From Pteria penguin (Eukaryota > Mollusca > Bivalvia > Pterioida > Pteriidae), in NCBI GenBank assembly GCA_035048485.1, contig CM068583.1:66153306-66217305 (forward strand): a stretch of 64,000 nucleotides of DNA. Reading direction: 5' to 3'. Made by a program: the position numbers and the translations under genes. Position 1 is the first letter of the stretch. The number at the start of each line of letters is the position of its first letter. The notes below the pieces were generated by a model that was not told the origin of the DNA, did not search any database, and saw nothing but the letters and a program-made list of their open reading frames with translations. Below are positions 35,835-48,300 of this stretch, piece by piece.

Positions 35835-38800
35835 TGATCTGAAATGAATTTTCATTTCATACGGTATTTATGAAACAAGTTGTTTCATAAGTACCATATG
35901 AAATGAATATTTCTTTCAGATTTTAATTATCACATGTATACACTTAGTTTAATGACACAGTAATAATTTATGACATAACAATATTTCTCTAAATAAACAA
36001 TAAAACATGTTACATGTATATATATATATAACATCTCACTGCTAGGGATGTCAAATCTTTTACTCTCTATTTATATCAACATCTCACTGCCAGAGATATC
36101 AAATCTTTTAGTCTTTAGTCTATATATATATATACAAATCAACATCTCACGACTAGTGATATCAAATCTCTTACTTTATATATTTACTAATATCTCACTG
36201 CTACAGATGTGAAATCTCTTACCCTATATACATGCAAATGTATTGCTAATTGAGAAATAAACAAGAACCATTTGTGAGAAAAGATTTTACCCAAGCTCTA
36301 AATACTTACCATTATCACGTAGAGCAGCACGACTCATTGTCTAAATGTTATTATAAATCAATTACATATACACATTATTGCTTTATAATGCTCACCTGTC
36401 CAAAGCCAATAAAAAAGAGCTGTTCTTGAGTATAATCCAGTCCAGGAAGCTTCTTCTCATGATCTGCTCCATGATTCTGAACCCAGTGCTGAAAAGCTGC
36501 ATATGCAGATTTCAAACCACCATTATCTGCAATATTCTCACCTAAAACTCTCTCTCCCTTCAACTGGAAAAAAAGTGAAGTCAAATAGTTTTTATATACA
36601 TGTATTAAACATCTTTTTAAACCACAAACACATGCAGTCTGATGAATTAGTAAGATACTAATGTAACTAGAATAAGTTTGTTTATTGTGGTAACTAGAAT
36701 AAGCCTGTTTATTGTGGTAGCTAGAATAAGTCTGTTTATTGTGGTAACTAGAATAAGTTTGTTTATTGTGGTAGCTAGAATAAGTTTGTTTATTGTGGTA
36801 ACTAGAATAAGTCTGTTTATTGTGGTAGCTAGAATAAGTTTGTTTATTGTGGTAGCTAGAATAAGTCTGTTTATTGTGGTAGCTAGAATAAGTTTGTTTA
36901 TTGTGGTAGCTAGAATAAGTTTGTTTATTGTGGTAGCTAGAATAAGTCTGTTTATTGTGGTAGCTAGAATAAGTTTGTTTATTGTGGTAGCTAGAATAAG
37001 TCTGTTTATTGTGGAAACTAGAATAAGTTTGTTTATTGTGGTAGCTAGAATAAGTCTGTTTATTGTGGTAACTAGAATAAGTTTGTTTATTGTGGTAGCT
37101 AGAATAAGTCTGTTTATTGTGGTAACTAGAATAAGTTTGTTTATTGTGGTAGCTAGAATAAGTTTGTTTATTGTGGTAACTAGAATAAGTTTGTATATTT
37201 TGGTAACTAGAGTGAGTTTGTATATTTTGGTAACTAGAGTAAGTTTGTTTATTCTGGTAAGTAGAGAAAGTTTGTACATCCTGGTAACTAAAATAAGTTT
37301 GTTTATTCTGGTAACTAGAGTGAGTTTGTTTATTCTAGTAACTACAATTCAAATCAGTATTCACAAAAGAGGATATCAGTGTCAAACTCCGACCAAAGGG
37401 CAAGCCCTTATTCCATCATGGACAACACTGTCACCAAACCTCTTCGCATAAAGAATCTCCTTGGGGACCTTAGGCCACATAAGGCAACTGCACCATCATA
37501 GCATGCTTTCTAAAGGAACCGGCAGAGAAGCTTTCACCTGCACCTACTTACATCTTTCAGAGGTCACAAAATAGTGATTGTGTGCTAGTAGATTTATAGA
37601 TGGCCCATGTCGTCCCCATTTAAAAAAAGGTGACAAGAGTACAGCAGCATAATTATCGCCCTGTTTCTCTCACAGCAATCTGCTCCAAGGTTAAGGAACC
37701 CATCTTCTATTCAAATATCATGGACCACTTTGTAAAAAACTCCCTCCTAACGCCAGCTTAGTATGGATTCCATAGTAGACGCTCATGTGAGACTCAGCTG
37801 ATCGCTAGGGTTCAAGACTGAGCCAGCAACCTATCAAGCGGCAACCAAATTGATGTCAAAATAATGAAGCTACGCTCTTTAATAGATTAAGAGCTTTCTG
37901 TCAAACAGAAAACAACAGATTTTGGTCAGGGGAACATCATCTATGTGGCATACATTGACTCAGGAATCCCTCAGGGTACAGTTATTGGACCTCTCCTGTT
38001 CATGGCCAATATCAACGATCTCTCGGAATTTACCAGCTCTAACGTAAGCTATTTGCCTCATCTACAGGACCATCAAGACAAAAAAAGACACAGACAAACT
38101 CCAACAGGACCTTAGTGCATTAGGAAAGTGAGAAAGGGATTGGCACATGGCTTTTCACCCTCAGAAATGTACTACAATCAATCCATATTTTGAAGAAACG
38201 CCATCTTATCAAAACTTCATACCAGCTCCATGGCCATACCATAGAGGATGTACCCAGGGGCAATTATCTTGGTGTCATTATCAATGAGGACCTCTCCTGG
38301 TGGGAGCATATCAACTTGACTTCAGTTAAGGCCACGAGGTCTGTTGGGTTCCTACATAGGAACTTAAGAAACTGTCAGGAGTCGGGCGTTCACTACATTA
38401 GTGCGGCCAGTTCTTGAATATGCACTGGTAGTCTGGGATCCCTACCACCAACATTTAATCCAGCTGCTAGAGAATGACAAATGCCAAGCAGCTAGGCTTG
38501 CCACTGGGAAATACTTGATCCATCACCTGGGCTGGGAACCATTAGAACATCGAAGGGCTCGGAACCGTGTCATCATGTTCTACAAAATCTACCATCACAC
38601 TGTAGACGTTCCAGTCCATCACTTGCTGACAGTCATAAACAACAAACCTCATGGTTCTATGGCAAATAACATCTGCCAGATCAGCATCAGAGTGGATGCA
38701 TACAAATATTCTTTCATCCCAGCGACCATAGTGGCATGGAACAATATCCTGGTCATAGTCAGGAACTCATCGTCAGTGGTCAGCTTCAGACACACAATAC

Positions 38801-41800
38801 TGACCAATAGCATGTCAAGGATTTACACCACTAGACAATCACATTTATCCAATTTTAAATGTAAACAGAGGTTTTTAGCTGTTCGCCACAGACACTGGAG
38901 TATTAACACTCGAAACGAGTTCACTCCAAAACAGAAAGAAGAAGAGCAAGTTTGTTGATTTTGGTAACTAGAGTAAGTTTGGTTATTAAAGTAAGTTTGG
39001 TAACTGGAGTAAGTTTGTTTATTCTGGTACCAGTAACTGGAGTAGGTCTGTTTAATATGGTAACTAGAATAAGTTTGTTTATTCTGGTAAGTTTATACAT
39101 TCTACTAACCAGAACAAATTTTTTGTTCTGCTAACTAATGTAAGTTTTTTATTCTGCTAACTAGAGTACCGGTAAGTTTGTTCTCTGGGCATGAGTCATC
39201 ACTAAGACTGATGTGAGGGTAAAAGCACTTAATTATTAGATTTCATACAGTCATATAGAAAAAAGCAACTCACTTCTATTTTTAAACCAAAAAATCAGAA
39301 ACAAGGGCTATAGAAAATCTATTTTTATATAGAATAGACTAACAGGAAATGCAAACAAATTTGAGTAATCACCCAGATAATAGGATGGATAGATAATGGA
39401 GTAGTGAATGAGCTGGACTTGGAACTACTACAACAGAAACACTACAACATATTTGATGAACTTACATGAATTCCTTCAGCTGTATATGAAGAATATTGTT
39501 TAACCATACATCCTGAGTGTGAGGAAAAAGATTGTCCTGATTGGTTTGTCCACCAATTATGCAAATTACCATATTTATCAAAATGTCGACCTATATGCAA
39601 AAAATATAAAATAAAGAAACAATCTATCAATAGTGAGTTATTTCAACAAATATATTTTAAATAAGAAAAATTTTTTAACAATTTTGCTGATATTGTGATA
39701 ATTCTGTAGAAATATTTTAAAAGCTAAAGTTGAGTACACAAGTACTAACCAGTATTGTCAAATCCATGAGTCATCTCATGACCTACGATCATGCCAGTGG
39801 TACCAAAATTAAAAGACCTGTAAAACATTTAAATCATTTCTGACTAAAACATTATTACACATTTATTTTAGTCAAGAAAGTTCCTTAATGCTTTGTTGTC
39901 ACAGCTGATTTAAAAGACTTGATACAATGCAAGACATGATACAATGTAAGACTTGATACAATGTAAGACTTGATACAATGTAAGACTTGATACAATGTAA
40001 GACATGATACAATGTAAGATTTAATACAATGTAAGACATGATACAATGTAAGACATGATACAATGTAAGACTTGATACAATGTAAGACATGATACAATGT
40101 AAGACTTGATACAATGTAAGAATGATACAATGTAAGACATGATACAATGTAAGACTTGATACAATGTAAGACTTGATACAATGTAAGACATGATACAATG
40201 TAAGACTTGATACAATGTAAGACATGTTACAATGTAAGACATGATACAATGTAAGATTTAATACAATGTAAGACATGATACAATGTAAGACATGTTACAA
40301 TGTAAGACATGATACAATGTAAGACATGATACAATGTAAGACTTGATACAATGTAAGACATGATACAATGTAAGACTTGATACAATGTAAGAATTAATAC
40401 AATGTAAGAATTAATATATGATATTACCACTACTTGACAAGGCTTTTCATTCATTATTTGCTTTCGTTTGCTATCTAGCCCTTTTGCTACCTAATCTTCT
40501 TTTGCTATCTAGTCCTCTTTTGTCACCTATCTGGTTACTTCTTTTCTCACTCTCTTTGTCACGCTTGATCCCTTTTCTCTATCTATTCTTTTTTTATCTC
40601 CTCAAAACTGCCTCTTAATGTTATTTTCATGCTTTATCTTTGAGATTTATTTCACATCTTTCATTTATCAAATTAATTTGAGCACATACTTCTTGCACTC
40701 ACTTTTTACAAAATCACTCTTTTTCATTTCCTTTGGTATCATTAGTTGAAAACCATTTTCGGTAATGTGCAGCCTATTTCACAAGAATTGTGATGAACTT
40801 TATGATTTTTAGTTATTTCTACAGTATGGAATCCAGACTTGGATATTCATTTATGTAATAAAATGGAATTACTGTAGCATATTCTAGGATGAATGGAACC
40901 AATAAATCACAATACAAACTTTCTGAATTTTCATAATTTAGGTGCTAAATGAAAGAAAACATTTCAAGAAAGTTCGATAAAAATTTAGTAAAGCAAGCTG
41001 CCAAGAATCAGCAAAATGTTAAGATTGCAGTTGGGATTATATGACTCAATATATGAAACCTAAATATCTGAATAACCCAATTCTTAAAAAAAAATCCAAG
41101 AAAAGACACCCTGGAGTTTTTACAGCTATATTATAAAGTGCAACATATCATCTCCTATTTTCTACTCTACAGATAAAAGAGACTCATTGAAAATTTAAAT
41201 GAAAGCATATATACAAATAAATCCTTGATGTGGTGAAAGTCAATATTTAATGGCAATGTCAAAACATGTCAGAAGCATGATCATATCAGACCTCTAAATT
41301 GAATCAATACATCAATATTCATTACAGACTTCTCCAGATTATTCAGAATCTTTTAACTTTTTAAATTAAGCAGTTGATCTAAACAAAAGAATTCTCAAAG
41401 AAGGGTATCCTATATATTACTAGCATTTTCTGACATCAATTTTTGATCCATCATTTAAGTCAAATAGTTGAAAAAACAGCAGCACTTTCAGAGGACTTTA
41501 CAAACTTTAATACTACCAGATTTCAATAAATTTCTTCCATTAATTCTGAAGAGAAAGTCTGTAAAATTTTCAAAAGTATGTTAAGTAGAAATGCATCCCT
41601 TCATTATTTTAATCATGATAAAAAAAAGTAAATCATTTTTCCAATCCAATTTTTGAAAATTATATTTCTTCCATAAAATAGGAATAATTACATTATTTCC
41701 TTATAAGTGACTACATGTACCTGTAAAACAGACCTGAAAGTAACAAAAATGACCAAGTCTAAAAAAGAAAAATCAATCAGAGACAATGTGAAATCTGAAG

Positions 41801-42274
41801 CTTCAGTAATCTAGCCTACCACTGATGTATGCAGTCCTACCATAGATTATTACTGGAATACTTACATAGGGAACTTTGGTGAGAAGAAAGGTCTCTGGAG
41901 TATACCAGCAGGAAGGACTATACCATTGAAGGAAGGACTGTAGTATGCATTGGTCTCATGAGGCTTCATGTGCCACCTATATGATACAGAGAATGTCACT
42001 GCATATAACAGTTTCTTCTGTCTGTATAGTGTGTACTATAGTAGTGTAGCAGTATACTCCCTTGCATTAGAAGACAACAGAGCTTGCCGATAGCGACTAA
42101 AATTTTTTAAGATAACAAGTTTTTGTAAGTAGGTAAATCTTCAAGGTCAATGTCGAAATGTAAAACATTTTGATACGTAATAAAAAGTCTTGTCAAAAGG
42201 AATATATACAAGAAATATTTAAGCCCTATCTCTTACTGTTCATAAGCTGTTCATAACCAAGGTTATAGTATTTT

Positions 42275-42307
<33 letters not shown>

Positions 42308-45300
42308 AGGTCCAAATTTTTGCTTCTCAATAAAAGGTTTTGGCACAGGGAATATATAGGTGTGAAACATTTAAGCCCTGCCTCTAATGGTTCTAAAGTA
42401 ATTATCCAGGTTAAAGTTTTTGTCTACGGACAACGACAACATCAACGTCAATGATGCCAGGTATATGAGAATAGCTCTCCAGACATTCATCCTGACATGT
42501 TAAAAATGTGAAATAATTTATAATACACTTAAACAATTTTATCTATAAAATGGGAAATGAATATCAAAGAGTACAGCACTGAAAACAAGAGCAACACCTA
42601 ATATAGCATAATACGCCTGTCACTTGAAGAAGGGTTGAGTCAATGCATGGAATTTCCTTCCCCTTATTTAGGGCTTCAAAATTGCCCCCTAATTTTATAC
42701 TAAATTTCATTAAAGAGGCAAACCTATAGTAAGATCATGCTAATAATCAAATTTAACCTTAATTCAATGTCATGACACACCTATAAGACATGGGCAAACA
42801 ATGCTGTGAAATATTCAAATCAATGCAAGCTGTAGAAAGTTAAGCTCGAACAAGGATTTACCATACAAAAGCACTGTGACCTTCACCTTAAAAATATGAC
42901 TCTGGCTCAATTCTGTAAAAAATTATTCAAATCCATGGCCCAGTCAAGGAATTACCCATCATATGCATTGTGACCTTGACCTTGATCAAACTTTGGGTCT
43001 TGGGCAAAAATTGTGTGAAATATGATTCAGATTCATGCAAATGGTAAAAAAGTATGACCTAGGCAAAAATTTACCCATCATATGTACTGTGACCTTGACC
43101 TTGCAGATATGATCTTGGTTCATGGTCATGGCATATCCATGGGTCATGGGCACCAGTTCTGTGAGATATTATTCAAATCCATGTAAGGGGTAAAAAGTTA
43201 TGGCCCCAACAAGGAATTACCCATCAGATACATTGTGACTTTTGTCCTGGGCAACAATTCTGTGAAATATTATTTATATCCATGAAAGAAGTAAAAAGAT
43301 ATTGCCGAGACAAAGATTTACTCATCATGTATCTTGTGACCTTGATCTTGCAGATATGTCCTTGGTTCAAGGTCATGACATACCCATGAGTCCTGGGCAA
43401 GAATTCTGTGAAATATTGATCAAAATCCATGCAAGGGGTAAAAAGTTGTGGCCCGGACAAAGATTTATCCATCATAAGCATTATGACTTTGACCTTGAAG
43501 ATAAGATCTTGGTTCAAGGTCATAAAACACCCTTGACTCATGGGCAAAAATTCTGTGAAACATTAATCAAATCTGTGCTAGGGGTAAAAAGTTGTGGCAA
43601 GGACAAGAATTTAACTGATATAAGTACAGTGACCCTGAAAATCGATAGGCTTTGTCCTCCTGTGAGAAGAAATAAGTGTGTAAAGTTGAAAAGTTCTACA
43701 ATAAATACTTTGGTCTGTATCTTGTTTACAAGCTGCTTTCTCAAAAATTTGCTATTTTTGCCCCTAAAATGACCTTAACCTTTCACCTTGATATTGAAGA
43801 TCAATAGGTTTTGACCTCATGTCATAAGAAATGAGTGTACCAAGTTTAAAAGTCCTAGCCTAAGTCAAATGATCCAGACCTACAGAGCCACAGACCCACA
43901 ACACCATACCATGATACTTCTGTCTATAATGGGCATATAAAAACACATCATTGGTAGCTTGGAATTTTAATGACACAAAAAGAAGTGAATATAATAAGAC
44001 TGATTTTGTAGCTGAAATATTTCGCTGCAAAAAAGACTGTATCATAAATCAAATGAACAATATAATGTATTGTTATACCTTGAAATAAATCTAGGACTTT
44101 GATTAGTTGATAGCAAGGCATTAAAGTACACTGATGACCTCAATTGTACCATATAGTCCTAACTGGCTTATCATGTGATGACTATGGACGAGTCAGTATC
44201 TCTTATTGACCTCCATTTATGACTTGCTTAGAAAAACAATATGGCATCAATCACTCGTCTCCAATTTGTGGTTCCGTGCAATCACAAAAACTTGATTGTT
44301 ATTCATTAACTACCAGTTTAGGAATAAACAATTAAAATAGAATTAATGGAACAGACTATGGCAAGGGTGCCGAATCCATGTCTTGTACATCATAGCTTTT
44401 GTTATCGTCTGCTTAATGTTTTAGCTAGAATTTACACAGTAAAGTCTGAAGGTGATGCATGACACCAAACAGGATATATGTGTATATATGATCACTCTAA
44501 ATTTCTCAGTATAATAAAACAGATGAGAGCTCTCTAAAGGTCACTGTGGGGAAACAAAGACCCCTCAACCCACTGCTTTTGGTGGTCTGACCTGACCTTG
44601 ACCTTCGTCATCCCCATATTGACCTCCTAGGGAATTACAAACTGTATGAGACAAGGTTTGCCATTTCGTTCTCTTGATGACCTCAGGTAATACCTTGATA
44701 GAATTAGTTTCTGCACAACAATTTGGGAAGTACATAGATCATACTGACTCTGTTCTGTCTGGCACTGTCCCTAGTTTATTTATATTTCTTTCCTCTTCAA
44801 ATCGTAAAATAGACAAATGACTTTTGAAGAACTGATCCTCAGTAATGGTTACCTATAACAGAGATATATCTTCATCAGTCTGGTATCACTTGCAGACTGA
44901 CTCTGTTGCATGGTATTGTAAAAGCATTATAGCACAGATAGTATAAAACCAGACATACATACCTTGTAAACTAATGCTTTATCAAAAACAAACTAGAGTA
45001 GTCCTAATGGGACAAATACCCCCCGCTGCTACAAAGTAGAAACATACAATAATTCATCCCAATGTACATCACTGGTATAAGTGTAATGGATGTCCCACTT
45101 ACAAGCACATTTTGAGGTATAATCAATAAAAACATGGTTTTACCCATTCTGTCTATTGTGACCTTGACCTTTGACCTATGATCTTGGTTCAAGGTCATGA
45201 AACACCCTTAGATCCTAAGCAACAATTCTGTGAAATATTACTGAAATCTGTGCACAGGGGAAGAAGTTGTGGCCCAGACAAGGTTACATCAATTGTGTCT

Positions 45301-48300
45301 ATTGTGACCTTTACATTTGACTGCGGTTCAAGGTCATGACACATCCTTGGATCTAATGCAACCATTCCATGAAATATTATTGAAATCTGTGAACAGGGTG
45401 AGAAGTTATGCCCTGGACAAAGTTTTCCTTACTGTGTCTATTATGGCCTTGACCTTTAACCTTTGACCTTGGTTCAAGGTCATGTCACACCCCTGGATCC
45501 TAAGCAACAATTCTGTGAAATATTATTGAAATTTGTGCACAGGGGAAGAAGTTACGGCCCGGACAAGGTTTTACTTATTGTGTCTATTATAACCTTCACC
45601 TTTGACCTATGAACTTGATTTCAAGTCGTGACAAACCCTTGGATCCGAAGCAACAATTCTGTGAAAAATCATTGAAATCCATGCTCAGGGGAAGAAGTTA
45701 TGCAACGGACAAGGTTTTAATTATTGTGTCTATCATGACCTTGACCTTAGACCTATGACCTCGATTCAAAGTCATGACACACTCTTGGATGCTAAACAAC
45801 AATTCTGTGAAATGTTATTGAAATCTGTGCACAGGGTGAGAAGTTATGGCCCGAACAAAGTTTTACTTATTGTGTCTATTATGACCTTGACCTTTGACCT
45901 ATGATGTTGGTTCAAGCTCATGACAAACCTTTGGATCCTAACAAACAATTCTGTGACATATTATAGAAATCTGTGCACAGGGTGAGAAGTTTGGTGCGGA
46001 CAAATTTTTCTTATTGTGTCTATTAACACCTTGACCTATGACCTTGGTTCAAGGTCATGACACACCCTTGGATCATGTGCAACAATATTGTGAAATATTC
46101 CCTAAATCCATCCATCCAATAAAAAGATATGGCCCGCACACGATTTTAACAACCAAAGTTCACAGTGACCTTGACCTTTGACCTATGACCTGGGTCAACG
46201 TCATGACACACCCTTGGGTGATGGGCAACAATCCTGTGAAATATTATTTAAATCCATCCACCCAATAAAAAGATATGGCCCGGACATAGTTTTAACAACC
46301 AAGTCCACAGTGACCTTGACCTTTGACTTATGACCTTGGGTCAAAGTCATGACACACCCTTGGGTCATGGGCAACAATATTGTGAAATATCATCAACTCT
46401 TGTAGCTCATATTATGAGACTTCTAAATCATTAGCAATTAACAATCTTCTCCAAACATGACTCACATTTTTGTAGTACTCGTCAAGCTTGGACACTAATG
46501 TAATCCAGTCCGGGTATCCTATCATTTTGACAATGAAATTAGCTTTGTCAATGGCTTTGTCCCTCGTTTCTTTGTCCATCCATCCCACTGTTGGCATATC
46601 GGCTATAAAGGCTTTTCTTACCTCTTCTACTATTGTGCTCACCTTTAAATAGATTGAAAATATATCTCACATAACAGAAAACATACCTGATATTACTAGA
46701 CACTATTGTATACACAACATAAGAAATGCAGTCTAGAAATACTGGTCTAAATAGATGTTGAAGGGACTGTTAGCATTATGACCACTTCTCTGCCACTGTA
46801 TTTAAGGTTTTATTTTAGAATCTGGGGTTTTTTGGGGGGTATTTAGGGAATGGGGCTGGGGTCTCTGGAATTGAGAACAGCAATACAGGTAAGAATATAC
46901 ATTTTGTGATAACGGGTACTTTAATTGTTCTAAATTGATCATATTTCAAAACTCAGAGTAATGTCCCTGTTTCTCCATGCTGCAAACTGGTTACAATTTT
47001 TTCAAGGACAACTTAAGTGAGAACCTTGCACTTTGAAAGAACACATCCTGATAACAGCATTAAGACTATTTCTCAATAGTTGCAGAGAAAGGTATCTATA
47101 GTGATAGGACAATGGTATTATTCATAGCAATCTATTGTTTGTTGAAATTCGTGCACAACAGTATGTCGATGTACTTTAGGCACTTCACAATAAAAGCAGG
47201 GAAAGGAACACAATTGTTAATGTTGATTTACTACTTTCAATGTTATAATTAAGTAACATGAATTAAAACACTAACATAAATTCTTTACAATCATACAAAA
47301 TTTCAGTTTCATCAGATTGGGAATTTGAAAGGCTGAAATTGGGAAATTAAGATACTACTTCTGATTGGGAATGGGGCCGAATAACGATCCCTGAAAGTGG
47401 CAAAAAACACTCGAAGAGTTCACATCTTATACATCAATATTGCAAAAGGATAAGGAACAGAATGAAGATACCTATCTATCTTGGTAAGGGTTTCCCTAAT
47501 GAGTATTTATTATACATGTACATCTTTCTGTCAAGAAATACAAAAAGCTAACATTCAAATATGAGATTAAAAATGGTTTATGTTAAACATCGTTTTACAA
47601 TTTACAAATCTGTAGCTTTAGGATTAATATTTCAGAAAATCAAAGATTCATTTCACCTGTTAAAGATAACTTGCAAAACTACAAAATGATAATTAAACTT
47701 CTTGCATAATTATAAAAAAAAAACCAAAAGATTTGGTGGTATTTATCATGATAAGAGATTACAATTTTCTCAAAACAGTGACAATAAATAAAGGGTCAAG
47801 CATATTTACAAACTTCTTGAAATATTACCTTGTGCCGACTACTGTCCGGGAAATAATCCTTTACATAAAGAGTACTTGTGACAAAACCAAACATAGAGTT
47901 CACTTTATTCAAACAGCGACGCCATCTGGGGTCAAGTTTGGTGACACCATTTTCCTCTTTGTCCAACATTAAAGCAGCATCTATATATTTTGATGGCATG
48001 TACCCTGTGACTGAGCTTATCATATTCCATACTATGTAGTTTGCCAGAGTGCTAAAATGATAACATACCAAGATAAACTTCAATCCAAAATTCATTAAAT
48101 ATAATAAATATGTTCTTTGTTATTTTATTATTGGTACTTGTTCAGTTTAAACATCTTAAACAGCAAATATCATAGTTACATAAACATAAAACAAATGGCT
48201 GGTAGTATCATTTTACCTCCAATCTGTCACATGTAGGCAAAAGACTATATAGCAGTACACACTCTTTCCTACTGTTTGTGTTAAATTTGACAATTGGTTT

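Noticed and set aside
36647..37451. Frames of 210-257 codons with nine-residue repeats
   Set aside because: Product of the 27-bp satellite. The plus frame simply runs into the start of the RT fragment.
39885..40454. Minus-strand frames resembling '[17 protein letters not shown]' repeats
   Set aside because: Three 17-bp units make a 51-bp frame-neutral period. No unique sequence inside.
43302..43772. 156-codon plus-strand frame
   Set aside because: Spans the 'tgaccttgacc' repeat family. Periodic matches to neighbouring repeat copies explain the open frame, and it is antisense within an intron.
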